64,000 nucleotides of DNA from Hennigella sp049177145 (GTDB lineage Bacteria; Bacillota_I; Bacilli_A; Mycoplasmatales; Mycoplasmoidaceae). A program made the position numbers and the translations under genes. The stretch spans positions 614,575 through 678,574 of the forward strand of contig CP185406.1 in the NCBI GenBank assembly GCA_049177145.1, read 5' to 3'. Under the pieces are notes generated by a model that was not told where the DNA came from, searched no databases, and was given only the letters and a program-made list of their open reading frames with translations. Positions 20,571-32,459 of the stretch are shown piece after piece (within the stretch, counting starts at the first letter, position 1; each line of letters begins with the position of its first letter).

Positions 20571-22538
20571 ATGCCTGAAATACAAAAAGTAGACACTCAA
20601 CAAGTTATCCAAAGACTTAGTGATGCTGATAGCAACATTAAGCCAACAAATAACAAAGAAACAGAAATACAACATCATCGTAGAGTGATGGCTATTTGAA
20701 AAACTATTGGTAAAGTTGCATTATTATTGTGAACAGTCTTAGCTTTAGCTAGAGTTCCATTTATCGGTAGCTATGTTGATGGTCTATTAGATTATTTATT
20801 AGGTTTTACAAAATATTTATTCTATCCACTTACTATTTTTGTTTTAGTTGGTTGAATCTTTAACACTGGTTATACCAGGGTTGTAATGACTAAAAGATTC
20901 ATTTTCTTTAGTCTATTAGGATTATTATCAGCTGGATGCATTGTTTCTGGCATTACTGGAATGATTGATGCATTCCACAAACCATTAGCATTTAGTGAAA
21001 TCATGGCTAATTATCATGGTGCATGGTTATCATTCTTTAAGAATTGACACTATAGTGGATTCTTTAATCATTATGTAACGGGAGGGATCTTGGCAGAGCT
21101 AATAGCTTATGTCTTTGCTTTCCTATCATTTGTTGTTTTAATTATTGTTGCAGCAGTAATTCTAGTTGTTACTATCTTTATCATCTTTAACATCAATTAC
21201 AAGTCAACAAGAATTGGTTTAAGACTTCGTAGTTGAATGGTAAGAAAATTAGGTGGATCATTTAAATATGATGGATATAACGAATTAAAAGCTAAAAGAG
21301 ATAATCAAAATAAGTTTAAGAAAAATAAAAAAATAGATATTGAAGCTTTAGCTTCCCAAAATTCATCACTTCCATTCGACTTATTACCCGAAACAGATTT
21401 AAATAAATATGATGGTAACTTTAAACATGCAAGATATGTTCATAATAGATTAGCAACATTATTTAGAAATTCTAATATTGACTGTGTTCCAACAGATATC
21501 AATATCTATTCATCATATTGTGAAGTTTGTTTTGAAGCTAAAAATAAACACGAAGTTCAAGAAATTATTAAGATGCAACCTAGAATTGCTAAAGTTGCCA
21601 AACTAGATCATTTCAATATTTCGGTTCGTGGAAATATAGTTAACTTTGAAATTGATAATGCTTACTTTAGTAAATATAGTTTAAGAACTGCATGTAATTT
21701 ATACACTGCAGGTAAAGACGTAACAGCAATTATAGGTTTAGATAAGAATGCTGAATTAGTTACACAAAATTATCGTAATACGCCTTCATCTTTAATAATT
21801 GGTAAAAAAGGCTCTGGTTCTGCAACACTTGCTGTATTGATGGCTTTATCAACTTGTTATATTACTACACCAGATGATTTGGAATTAGTAGTATTAAATC
21901 CAAATTGCGAAGCAACTTACTCTGCATTTAATAATATTCCTCATACAAACAACAAGTCTTACGAATCTGTTAATGCATGTACAGAAAAATTGCATGATCT
22001 TCAAACAGTTGTTAATGAACGTAACAGCTTGTTAAAGGTTAATAATGTTACAAACATTGATCAATACAATAAGATTTCTAAGAACCAAACTAAGTTTCAA
22101 CATATTTTAGTAATCATATCTAATGTTGACATTTTATTAAAGGATACATTCCAAAACAATAAGATCATTGCTGACATCTTACAAAATGGTAGAGAAGCTG
22201 GTGTATATTTAGTAATGCAATCATATAGAGTTTACAATGATGTTATAGATAAATCTATATATAGCAATGTTGCAAGCAAATATATCTTAACATTGGAAAG
22301 CCAAGAAGAAAGTTTAAAAATCTTTGATAATTACCGTGGCTATCAATTACATGGTAATGGCGACTGCTTATACTTTGCTAATGATAAACTTTCAGGTATG
22401 AAAAGAATTCAAATATGCAATTTAAATTATGTTGAATTAACTACTATAATTGATACCATCAAGACATTCTATGCAACTAAATTAAAACAAAAAGAAGAAA
22501 AGTTGCTACAGGAGGCCGAACATGAACAAAATAAATAA
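20571..22538 (+). CDS. FtsK/SpoIIIE-like membrane protein with degenerate ATPase
   Basis: A 655-residue protein. The N-terminal 215 residues hold about four membrane segments, then comes a linker and a C-terminal domain resembling FtsK/SpoIIIE translocases (FDLLPETDLNKY, NTPSSLIIGKKGSGSATLAVLM, REAGVYLVMQSYR). The P-loop has Ser in place of the essential Lys, and the Walker B region reads ILVIISNVDIL without the acidic pair, so ATP hydrolysis is unlikely. There is no gamma DNA-recognition domain. It directly follows the degenerate RNase J-like gene and overlaps the next gene by 17 bases. It may be a structural paralogue of FtsK; this is inference. Confidence 0.75.
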
Positions 22539-23364
22539 TCCAAAAAAATATGCAGCTGAATTAGTTAAAAAAGTCTTCAAAGGCAAATATGGAGACATTG
22601 TTTCAGTTAAACCCATTCATTTAGGTTACACTAATGAATCATTTATTGTTACTTTTGCTAATGATAAAAAATTCCAAGTAAGAATACCACATTGTGGTAA
22701 TCTTATTAACCGTGTAGATGAATACAAAGTACTTAAATTATTAAAGAATGAAGATTTTGTTTATTTTGATGTTAAATCAGGCATTGCTATAAAACAATGA
22801 ATTTATGGCAAGAATCCAAGAATTTCTTTTTGAAGCAAATGAAAGAAAGTTGATGAATTATTTTCTCTTATTAAAAAGATTCATCAAACCCCAACACCAA
22901 AAGGAACTAAATTCAAAAAAATTGATTTTGATACATACAACCTTAATTTATACCGTGTGAAATTATCATATCAAGCAAAGTTCTTAAGTATTATTGACAC
23001 TTATAAAGATGATCTATGTGTTTTGAACCACACAGATATTAATGCACAAAACATTATTGAAGACAATAGAGGAAAATTACACTTAATTGATTTTGAATGA
23101 TGCGCATTAGCTCCAGATTATTGAGATTATGCTAACTTCATTAGAGAATCTAGAATAACTTGATATACAAAAATTGATTGAAAGAAATATATTCCTAACT
23201 TTGATTTAAAGAAACTTAAAGATTACATCTTTGCTTGTTCAGTTTATGCTTATTTATGAACTTGAGCAATGCCTCAAACACCTAAAATTAAAAGATACCG
23301 TAAAAGAACATTACGTCAAATTGCATGATATGGTCGTGGAGCATTAGGTCATGAAGAAAAATAA
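22522..23364 (+). CDS. Choline kinase/aminoglycoside phosphotransferase-like protein
   Basis: A 280-residue kinase-like protein. It has an N-lobe (PIHLGYTNESFIVTF ... FQVRIPHCG), the catalytic loop VLNHTDINAQNIIED with the Asp and Asn, and the metal-binding LIDFEWCALAPDYWDYANF. This matches LicA/choline-kinase and APH-type small-molecule kinases. The likely substrate is choline or another alcohol, but it cannot be fixed from sequence. It has the strongest ribosome site in the area (AGGAGG at 22510-22515) and overlaps both neighbours, so the block 18829-24106 is transcribed together. Confidence 0.85.
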
Positions 23365-24106
23365 TTATCTTTTAATTGATTATGGTAACTCATATGTAAA
23401 AGCATGTTTATACGATAAGACAAATGATCAAATCGTAGAAACAGCACAAACACCTAAAACTGTTAATCCTAACGATTTACTATCATTATTTGATCATCTA
23501 TCAAGTTTTAAACCAGATGTAATAATTGAATCTAATACAGCTGTTGCTGAATATATTCAACCATTTAATGCTTCTTTAAGTCAATTATTTCCTAAAGCTA
23601 AGATAAAGATGATTACTAGACCAGATTTTAAAGGATTAGTAGATTTATCTAATATTTCACCCAGTGTAGCAATTGGTTCTGACTTATTAGTTTCTGCTTA
23701 CTACATAACTAAGACTATTAAAATTGGTGCAGTATGTAGTTTAGGTACAGTTTATACATGCATTGTCTCAAAACATAAACAAATTTCAAGTTGTTATTTT
23801 GTTCCAAGCATGTCTAAATCACTTAAGACTATAAGTAGTATCACTACTATTCCTCGTGATTATATTCCGCAAAAATATGATGAAATTAAAGGTATGAATA
23901 CACCATCATGTTTTGCAGCAGGTGCTAACTTCGCTGTTAGTGGTTGATTGAATAAAGTTGTTAAAGTTAATAAATTAACTTCTAAACAATTACTATTAAC
24001 TGGTGGCGATGTTTGCAGATTTCCAAGTTTAAAGAAAGAATATAAAGAAGTTAAGAATCTAATTCTTCGCGGACTTGCTATGTTAGTAAAAGAAAAACAA
24101 TGATAA
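23351..24106 (+). CDS. coaX: Type III pantothenate kinase
   Basis: A 251-residue enzyme for the first step of coenzyme A synthesis. LLIDYGNSYVKACLYD is the phosphate-1 motif, AIGSDLLVSAYY corresponds to the IGxDR block (the Arg is Leu here), SLGTVYT is the substrate loop and LLTGGD is near the C-terminus. The gene overlaps the kinase-like gene by 14 bases and ends in a TGA Trp codon directly before TAA. Assignment is good, though the changed Arg makes activity slightly uncertain. Confidence 0.85.
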
Positions 24107-24141
24107 CTTGATTTATCCATATAATATATTAAGTTATTAAT

Positions 24142-24216
24142 AGGGGTGTAGTTCAACGGCAGAACTGCGGACTTCAAATCCGCGTGTTGTGGGTTCAAAT
24201 CCTGCCACCCCTGCCA
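24142..24216 (+). tRNA. trnW: tRNA-Trp (anticodon UCA), reads UGA
   Basis: A complete cloverleaf of 75 bases with encoded CCA. The acceptor stem AGGGGTG pairs with CACCCCT, the anticodon stem is GCGGA/TCCGC around the loop CTTCAAA, and TTCAAAT forms the T loop. The anticodon is TCA at 24174-24176. Such a tRNA inserts tryptophan at UGA and explains the in-frame TGA codons seen throughout the window. Confidence 0.97.
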
Positions 24217-24223
24217 TTAAATC

Positions 24224-24250
24224 AAAAATACTAGCTTTGCTAGTATTTTT
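24224..24250 (+). terminator. Terminator after tRNA-Trp
   Basis: Stem AAAAATACTAGC / GCTAGTATTTTT with loop TTT and a T run. Confidence 0.87.
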
Positions 24251-24273
24251 ATTATTTTATATTAGTCTAGTAA

Positions 24274-24300
24274 TATAATCATTAATCAAAGGATAAAAAT
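24274..24300 (+). promoter_or_regulatory. Promoter and ribosome site of the C69 peptidase gene
   Basis: TATAAT at 24274-24279 and the ribosome site AAAGGATAAAA directly before the ATG at 24301. Confidence 0.6.
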
Positions 24301-26406
24301 ATGAAAAAGAACTTATTATTGATGCCAGCAATTTTGGCTTTAACCCCTTTAGCTAGTTGTGCAACCAACCAAGTTAGTCTAGCTAACACAGTTAAAAACT
24401 TAGAAATATTAGATAAAGATGTAAATGAAGAAGAACAACAAGATTCATGTACATTTGTTTATGTTGGAAAAGATGTAAGTGCTGATGGCATGCCTATGAT
24501 GTGCCGTTGTGCAGATATGGGCACAACCACAGAAACACATTTAAAAGTTTATCAAAGGGATGAATTAGCTAATAATACATTTGTTGGTAAAAATGGTTTT
24601 ACTTGAACATTACCTAAACACACAGCTAAATGTGTTGTTGCTCCAAGTAGTCCATTAACAAATTGAGGTCCTGTTTGTGATGAGATGGGATTAAATGAAT
24701 ATGGCGTAGTTATTTCTTCAACATTAACATGTGCAACAAATGATGATGCTAAAGATCCTAGTAAAGGAGGTATACCATTTGTATCAAATGGTATAGCTGA
24801 AGAAACTATTACTCATGCTATTATTCCATCTGTTAAAACAGCTAGAGAAGGTGTACAACTATTAATTGATATTATTGCTCGTGAAGATAAAGGTAATGCT
24901 GGAGCTGAAGCAGTGTTCATTGGTGATCCTAATGAATGCTGATATGTAGAACTATACAATGGCCACAGGGCCGTTGGTGTTAAATTACCTGATGACAAAA
25001 TGTTTGTTCAAGGTAATGAATTTTCAATCAGAACATTAGATAAATTTAGTGACTTTATTGCTACACCTGGATATGATGCAGGAGACTTTATTGTTAAACA
25101 TGACGGCAAAGTTGATTTATTTGATTCATATGCCAGAGCATTAACAGGTAGTGAAGCAGGTAGAGTAACTAATGATAATAGTCACCGTAGAACATGAAGA
25201 GGACTAAATTTATTTGGTCCAGACGAATATCGTTCTAAAACTGTAGGCTATTCTTCTACTACACAATATGAATCTATATTTAAACCTGTGTTTAAACCAG
25301 GTATGACATCTGTATCAGATGATGTTAAGTTAACTGTTGATGATGTGATTGGAATATACCGTGATGAATTTAAAGATATTTTGGAAGATGAAACTGATCC
25401 AAACCATAATGCATTCTTACTAGATAAACAAAACCATGTACTACGTACAATAGCATGTAATAGAACTGGACAAACTCATATTTTAAGAATCAACCCTAAT
25501 GTTGATACATCAATGGCTGCTCAAGCTTGAATAAGTTTATCTCCAGCTAAATATGCTCCATTTATTCCTATTACAGCCGGAATGAATAGCATATCAGATG
25601 TATATTCAATATTAAGTGATGATAATCACTATATCGAAAATTCTGCTTATTGATCTTATAGAAAATTAAATAGTTTAGCCAATGCTATGGAAGATCAAGA
25701 AAAATTCCCTAATTTTGACGATCCAGAACATGAGGGAGAAAGCTTGGTAACTAAAGCCATTAACATATATGAAGATATATGACAACAAGAATTTTTCCAT
25801 ATAAATGACTATGCTTCAGACATAAAGAATGAATCTGTTAGAAATGCATTCATGACAAATTATTGTTCAGCAGTTCAAAATGAAGCATACTCATTATCTG
25901 AAGGTTTAATACAAGATATTGAAACATATTTAATAGAATATAACCCAACAGCAGATCCTGCTACTTCAGCACAATTTTATCCATTAGTTGACATTAAGAA
26001 CTTTGCTGGCAAATATGGATATAAATACAAAGATGCTAAGTTAGGATTTAACTTAGTTAAAGATAATGACATCTTTAACATTATTATGCCTGATGGTTTA
26101 ATTGGTTCTAAAGGTCAAATTAAACACAATGGTGAAATTGTTGTAGATGAACTAAATGCTTGTTATAGAAATAATTTACCATATATTGATATAGCACAAG
26201 CTGTAGGGGTATTTGGTCAAGAGCAAATTGCGCCTATTGATTTCAATATGTACTTACCTCATAGTAATAATCATAGTAATATTCTTGCTTGACTATTGCC
26301 AACTATATTTGGCGGTTTGGCTTTAATAGGTGCAGGAATAGGGTGTTATTTTATCATTAAGAAGAAAAAAGCTAACATCAACAAATCTGTTAATAACACT
26401 TTATAG
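24301..26406 (+). CDS. Peptidase C69 (dipeptidase-like) lipoprotein with C-terminal membrane anchor
   Basis: A 701-residue N-terminal-nucleophile hydrolase of the C69 dipeptidase type. After a lipoprotein signal (lipobox LASC, Cys at about residue 20) and about 28 linker residues comes DSCTFVYVGKDVSADG, the expected catalytic Cys of the mature enzyme, then MGLNEYGVVIS and the C69 pattern of GDPNECWYVELYNGHRAVGVKLPDD. The C-terminus ends in a hydrophobic helix (ILAWLLPTIFGGLALIGAG) and KKKK. Family members are made with a propeptide removed to expose the Cys; here the propeptide would be the lipid-bound part, so the mature enzyme would be held only by the C-terminal helix. It probably trims peptides for uptake. 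Confidence 0.88.
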
Positions 26407-26427
26407 TTGTTAAGGCTGCAAGAGATT

Positions 26428-26457
26428 AAAAAAATACTAACTATGTTAGTATTTTTT
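26428..26457 (+). terminator. Terminator after the C69 peptidase gene
   Basis: Stem AAAAATACTAAC / GTTAGTATTTTT with loop TAT and a T run. Confidence 0.87.
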
Positions 26458-26464
26458 ATTTATA

Positions 26465-26486
26465 TATAATATTTATGAGGTGTCTT
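26465..26486 (+). promoter_or_regulatory. Promoter of the DUF6273-type lipoprotein operon
   Basis: TATAAT at 26465-26470, then GAGGTG as ribosome site before the ATG at 26487. It is the only good promoter before the terminator at 32137, so the three lipoprotein genes are likely one transcript. Confidence 0.55.
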
Positions 26487-28544
26487 ATGAAAAAGTGAAA
26501 GATCATATTTCCTAGCTTGTTGGCAACAACCAGCATACCGTTGGTTAGTTTAACTGAATGCGGGAATAATAGTAAACCCGTTGAAGAATTAAAATCACAT
26601 GTTTATTTTAATAATGGTGGCCATGGAGTACTAAGTGGCGATTTAGAAATAGAAGTAAATAAAGGAACTAGATGATGTGATTTAGTTGAACAAGACAAAA
26701 TCCCTGAACCAGAAGGTATGAGTGGATGGCTCTTTGGCGGTTGATATAAAGGTGAACAAGAATTGCAAACATCTGATGAAACAATAATCGAAGGCAATTG
26801 ATCAGTAACCGCTAGATTTAATGAACCATCACCGGATGGCAAGTATGGTGTTAACTTTTTCCCTAGTGTTAATGGTACATTAACAGGTGATGTAAATATA
26901 AGAGTTGCACCGGGTACACTGTGATCATCTGATGAAATTCAATCACATTTACCAATAGCCAAACCTGATACTGGCTATGGTTTTGAAGGTTGATACAGAA
27001 ATAACATAAAAATCATTGGTGATTTTGCTGTTACCAATGACACTATTATTGTTGCGCAATTTAAACCATTAATTCCAGATCCAAAAAGTGTTGTTTTAAA
27101 TAAAAACTCTATGGCATTGGATGTTGGTAATTCAGAAAAATTATTTGCTAATGTTTTACCTCATGACGCAAAACAAGATGTAACTTGAACTAGCTCTGAT
27201 GAATCGATAGCAAAAGTTGTTGACGGTGTAGTTACAGGAATTAATCATGGAACTGCAACTATCACCGCTACTGCAACAGGCTCTACCGTTTCTGCTTCAT
27301 GTAATGTTAATGTTGTTGCATACAGTGTTGATTTATTAAATAAACCAGAAGATGGTTTTGAAATCAAGGATACGTCTGTTAAACCTAAAACAAAGCTTGA
27401 TGAAGAAATCACTTCACTAAGAAGTATGTCTGTTGAAACTGTTGACTATGTTTTGGTTGATGGGCAGCCTATAAAAGGATGGACTTTTAAACCTGATACT
27501 TTAGATAATAAGAAAGGTATATTATCAATTCCTGCTAGTTTAGTCACAGGAAACATTGCCATTCATTGTGACCCAACTTCTAGGCCCCTTCCTGTTGATT
27601 TTGAAACCGATTCATGAGAAACAATTGCTTTTTATGCTAACCAAGGATTAGATGTTTTATGTAAGGAATATAACCATGAACCAGATTGGTTCCTTGGAAA
27701 AACAAGAGAATTGGAAATAAATGGACAAAAACACCATGTTATGGTCGTTGGAACAAACCAAGACACTTATACTAAAGACAATATTACATATAGTGCAGCT
27801 TTAACATTTCAATTTAATACTTTGATAAGTAATAAAGAAGATGGTTCATATTTAAGAATTGATTGGGAACCAGATAAATCAAATAAAAATTATTGGGATG
27901 GCGCACTAGAAAACGCCTTAAATGGAACTGAAAACAATGTTCAATGGTATGATACTACAGGGCACACCGTTTCATCAGATCAACAAATAAGCGTTTATAA
28001 AATGATAAAAGCATCAGATCCTTTAAATGCGTGAACTAATTTAATTAAATCGGTAGATAGAACTGTAAATGTTTATGATGCAGAAGAACAAGAATGATTA
28101 CCAAAAGAAAAACAAGGTGAACCATGTAAGATTTTTGTTCCAACATTATCTAATCTTTTCTCTGAATACGGAATTAGAAATTCAACTATTCAAGCTGTTA
28201 TAGATCACCCTGAAGATCAAGATTCTTATTGTAGTGAAGGACAAATAACACCAACACTAAACAAAAAACAATATGCATATTATGCACAAGAGGGGAAAAT
28301 AGGACCAACACAAGTTTTGGACAATGAAACAACGCTTGATTGTTTACGAATTCGAGATGTTGCACACTATGGACAGTCAACAGAAGGAAGCAAGGAATAT
28401 TGATTATCTTCACCAATGCTTCATAGTGAATGAACAGCCGATTATTATATTTGAGGTGTTTCCAATCTTTCATCTGGAAACCCTCATATATTTGGATGAG
28501 TATCTGATTGACAATGCGCCGTGGCACCTTGCTTTTGTTTATAA
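26487..28544 (+). CDS. Surface lipoprotein with two InlB-type repeats, a BIG2 domain and a DUF6273-type domain
   Basis: A 685-residue lipoprotein, first of three paralogues. The signal peptide is MKKWKIIFPSLLATTS with lipobox LTEC (less usual). Two repeats of the InlB/Flg_new kind follow (VYFNNGGHGVLSGDLEIEV ... FGGWYKG; GVNFFPSVNGTLTGDVNIRV ... FEGWYRN). Then comes a bacterial Ig-like BIG2 domain (LNKNSMALDVGNSEKL ... VTWTSSDESIAKV, about residues 200-275) and a C-terminal DUF6273-type domain (ALTFQFNTLIS, VYKMIKAS, YWLSSPM) ending in APCFCL. InlB repeats and BIG2 are common in adhesins, so host or neighbour contact is plausible but unproven. Confidence 0.85.
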
Positions 28545-28587
28545 ATCCTTAGAACATTAATTTTGAAATAAGGAATGTCAGATAAAT

Positions 28588-30342
28588 ATGAAGAAGTTAA
28601 AAATAACATTATTTAGTTTAGTGGCAACAATTAATATGCCATTTATTGGGCTAGTTAGTTGTAAAAGCAACCAACCAGTAAATGTTAATCCACATATTTA
28701 TTTTAATAACAATGGACATGGAACAATAACTGGGGATTTAGATATAGAAGTAAAAAAAGGAACAAGATGATGTGATCTTGTTGCAGCACAAAAACTTCCT
28801 AAACACAAAGCTGACTATGGTTATGTTTTTGATGGATGGTTTGATAAAGATGGGAAAGAATTAAATGATAGTGATAAAACTGTTATTAATTCAAATTTTA
28901 CAGTCACTGGTATATTTTCTCAAATTGTATCTATTTGCACTGTTACTTTCGATTTGGGACAAGGGTGAATTGAGGGTTTAACCGGAAATACTGTTGAGGT
29001 TAAAAAAGGGACATTATATGCACAATTGCCTACCCCTACATGATTTAATCATTTGTTTGCTAATTGAAAGGTTGGTGGCAGCATTAAATACCCAACCGAT
29101 CTTATTAATAGTGATGTTACGGTGACGGCCTCATACATTGACAATCCACCACCTACTAACTTAACAATTACTGGCGGTAATACATCTCTTTCAAGCCATT
29201 CATGAGAAGATGGTTATGATAATCAAAAATGAAAATTTAAACAAGGCGAAGAGGTTATAAAAGCCGATTCTTGAAATTTAGTTCCAATCGGGGAGTCGAA
29301 AATTGATGAAATAACTATTGATGATGAACAAATAGTTCGTTGATCACAATGGATGACAGCTGGAACTTATCAATTTAGGGTTAGAGTAGTTTATAAAAAT
29401 TGAGAAATTTTTTCCGATCCAATAACTTTAACCATAGAGAACTATGATTTTAGATTGTGTGATTGATCAGTTGTTGTTGACGTTTGTAATAAATTTGAAA
29501 ACGGTGACATAAACGAAGAACAATTCTGCAAATATTTTACCCTTCGAGGTTTAGAAAACTCTAATGAACAGACATTTCAACCAAGTAGTTTTGATGATTT
29601 CATAGGACAAGCAAGGTTTGTTCATATAAATGGTATTCATCATACAACAATTGTAGTTGGTTGTCAACAAGATGTTTTCTGAAATCCATCATCAACTATA
29701 AATAAACCAGTCGCCCTAACTTTTCAATTTACTAATTTAATTAGTAATAATGATGGAGCCTATATACCAACAAAATGAGGCGAAAACACTAATTTTGATT
29801 ATTGAAGGTCGACACTTTATCATTTCTTAAATGATGAAGGTGATGGACAAAATAGTGTTTACTTAATGATTGCGGCGGATGAATACAATGCCGGATTAGT
29901 TGAAGAAGGAGGGATTAAGGATGTTCGCCGTATTGTTAACGGAGGAAGCCCTGGTAGTTGGGCACCTATTGCCTCTTCAGCAAAATTATTTTGTCCATCA
30001 TTGTCTAACTTTTTCTCAAAGACTGGAATGGAGGCAACAGATGACAGTGTTATTCCGTCAATTGATGTAGATAAATATTGTGCAGAAGGTCAACAATATG
30101 CATATTATAAAAACAATGGAATAGAAGACGCTCCAATCCAAGCGGGGGGAGTTTTAAATAAATTTCCATGCTTAGTATTTTATGATAATAACCATCAACG
30201 GAATGGAGTTTGAATTTCTACACCTTACTTACAAGAATATAACTCATCATGGTTTGTTAACTATTTAGGTGATTATAGTAGTGGTGTGTCAAAAGTGTTT
30301 GTAAACAACGAATTTGCTGTTGTTCCATGCTTTTGTGTTTAG
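28588..30342 (+). CDS. Surface lipoprotein paralogue with InlB-type repeats and DUF6273-type domain
   Basis: A 584-residue paralogue of the preceding gene. The lipobox is LVSC; two InlB-type repeats follow (IYFNNNGHGTITGDLDIEV ... FDGWFDKDG; VTFDLGQGWIEG ... FANWKVGG), then an Ig-like middle part and the DUF6273-type domain (ALTFQFTNLISN, VYLMIAADEY, LFCPSLSNFFSKTG, QQYAYYKNNG) ending in VPCFCV. It lacks the BIG2 domain. The N-terminal part is closest to the gene before, the C-terminal part to the gene after, suggesting duplication and mixing. Confidence 0.85.
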
Positions 30343-30357
30343 AGGAGAATGCGTGTT

Positions 30358-32124
30358 ATGAGAAAATGAAAAATAATTTTACCAAATCTAATTGCAATAA
30401 CTAGCTTACCGTTAGTTAGTTTAGTTGGATGCAATAAAAAACCTAATCAACCCGTTGATTCAAAACCACATGTTTATTTTAATAAAACTGCTGGGGGCTC
30501 ATTCATTAGTGGCGAGACAGATATAACAGTAGAAACAAACACACGATGATGTGATCTTGTTGCAGATGAGAAAATACCTAAGGTTAAAGTAAATGAAGGT
30601 TACAAGTTTATAGGTTGATTTAGGTACGGTAATCAACTAAAAGATGATAACCAAACCAAGATTAAATCAAACTTTTCAGTCACTGCTGTATTTGAACCAA
30701 TACCACAGCAAACTTATACTATAACTCTTGATCTGTGAGGGGGAGAAATTGAAGGGTTATCTGGCAATACAATAAAGGTTATGGGAGGCACAACATACGG
30801 TGAGTTACCTAAACCAACACGATTAAATTATTTATTTAGCAAATGAATATATAAACAGTCTGGACAAGATATAGACCCAAACACCATTATTGAGGGTGAT
30901 GTAGAAATTGTGGCAAGATATACTGTTAATCCAGCTCCTGATTACTTAGTAGTTACTGGTGGACATACAACCTTTTCAAGTAATTCGTGAGAAAATGGCC
31001 AAGATGATTTGGCTTGATATCTTACTGATGGTCAACAACAAATACAACCGGATTCTTTCTATTTAATTAAAAAAGGAAACCTTCCAATTGATGGAATAAC
31101 TATTAACAATGAACGAAAAGTTCAATGGTCTAAATGGCTGACACCGGGTACTTATACTTTTAGTGTTGAAATGGTTTATAAAAATTGAAAAATTGAATCC
31201 AATGATTTAATTACTTTAACTATTACTAATTGCAATTTTAATACATGCGATTGATCACGAATCTCTGAAGTTTGTTCATGGCTAGAAAGTGGCGAAATAG
31301 GTGAAGAAGAATTCTGCAAATGCTTTACGGTTAATAGTCAAGAGAATGCAGGTCAACAATTCCAAGCAGCTAGTTTTAATGATTTTATTGGACAATCTAG
31401 ACCGGTTTATGTAAATAATATAGAACACAAAACGATAGTTGTTGGTGTTCAACAAGATTATTTAGATGAAGACAAACCAGTTGCTTTAACATGACAATTT
31501 ATGAATATAATAACTAATTCATCAAAAAACATGTTTGCTAAATGGTCAACTACTAGTAATACTGATTATTGAAATTCAACTCTTGTTAGTGAATTAAATA
31601 GTACTACAGAAACTGTTTGATATAACGGTAGTGATGTAGATCCAACACAGACAAGAAGCGTATATAAAATGATCGCTGATGAAGCTGATAATAATGGCTT
31701 AAGCGAATGCATTAGAGATGTTTACCATACTGTCAGTACAAAAACATCAACAGAATGAGTCGCTGACTCCCAAAAAACTAAGTTGTTTTGCCCTACACTA
31801 TCCAATATTTTCTCAAAAACCGGATTAGAAAAAGCTACAGATTTCATTCGTTCAGAAGATGTAGATCAATATTGTCAAGAGGGACAACAATATTTGTATT
31901 ACAAAAATAATGGAATAGGAGATTCAAAGGCAAGTGGTCAACACTCATGCCTTGTATTAAAAAACACTTATGGCGAGGCATGCGATTATTTGATTTCTTC
32001 TCCTTGTTTTCATGATCTTACATTCTTCGAAACAACACGAGTGTGGTCAATATATAGAGAAGGCAACATATCGACTAACAACTTTGGTCAAGCAGTGCGT
32101 GTTGCTCCTTGCTTCTGCATATAA
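30358..32124 (+). CDS. Surface lipoprotein paralogue with InlB-type repeats and DUF6273-type domain
   Basis: A 588-residue third paralogue with lipobox LVGC. The order is the same as in the preceding gene: two InlB-type repeats, an Ig-like part and the DUF6273-type domain (ALTWQFMNIITN, VYKMIADEAD, LFCPTLSNIFSKTG, QQYLYYKNNGIGD) ending in APCFCI. The start at 30358 is preferred over the in-frame ATG at 30349 because AGGAGA lies at the right distance from it. A terminator follows. Confidence 0.85.
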
Positions 32125-32136
32125 ATAAAATTAATT

Positions 32137-32158
32137 AAAAAGGGAACCAACCCTTTTT
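32137..32158 (+). terminator. Terminator after the lipoprotein trio
   Basis: Stem AAAAAGGG / CCCTTTTT with loop AACCAA. Confidence 0.82.
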
Positions 32159-32165
32159 CTTTATA

Positions 32166-32189
32166 TATAATGTAAGCATAGGAGAAACT
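32166..32189 (+). promoter_or_regulatory. Promoter and ribosome site of the 75-residue membrane protein
   Basis: TATAAT at 32166-32171, ribosome site AGGAGAAA at about 32180, ATG at 32190. Confidence 0.65.
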
Positions 32190-32417
32190 ATGGATAAGAA
32201 AAAATTACAATATCTTGGATTAGCTTTAGTAGGACTAGTATTCCTATTTAGCTTAATTGGTGCATTTGCAGCTCATTTAGCAATGAGTATTCTTGCAATA
32301 ATCTTTTCTGCTGGTGCAATTGTATGTTTAGTTTTTGTAGTGCTAGACAGAAAACCAAAACCAACTGTAACAGTAGCTGAGCCAACAGCAACAGCTGAAC
32401 CTACAGCTCAACAATAA
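32190..32417 (+). CDS. Small two-helix membrane protein
   Basis: A 75-residue protein with two hydrophobic helices (about residues 8-28 and 32-51) and a tail made of repeated Pro-Thr-Ala-Glu units (VAEPTATAEPTAQ). No family is recognised. It is a single-gene unit with its own promoter and a terminator overlapping the stop. Confidence 0.75.
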   Translation: MDKKKLQYLGLALVGLVFLFSLIGAFAAHLAMSILAIIFSAGAIVCLVFVVLDRKPKPTVTVAEPTATAEPTAQQ

Positions 32418-32444
32418 AAAAGAGGGTTTAACCCCTCTTTTTTT
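32416..32444 (+). terminator. Terminator after the 75-residue membrane protein
   Basis: Stem AAAAAGAGGG / CCCTCTTTTT around a short loop, with a long T run. Confidence 0.85.
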
Positions 32445-32459
32445 GAAAGTCAAAATTAA

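Noticed and set aside
28198..28560. Overlapping frames on both strands near the end of the 26487 lipoprotein
   Set aside because: The lipoprotein frame itself continues to 28544 with the conserved DUF6273-type end; the others are shadows.
30349..30357. Alternative upstream ATG for the 30358 lipoprotein
   Set aside because: It is only one or two bases after the AGGAGA ribosome site, too close for initiation, and would add three residues before the signal peptide.
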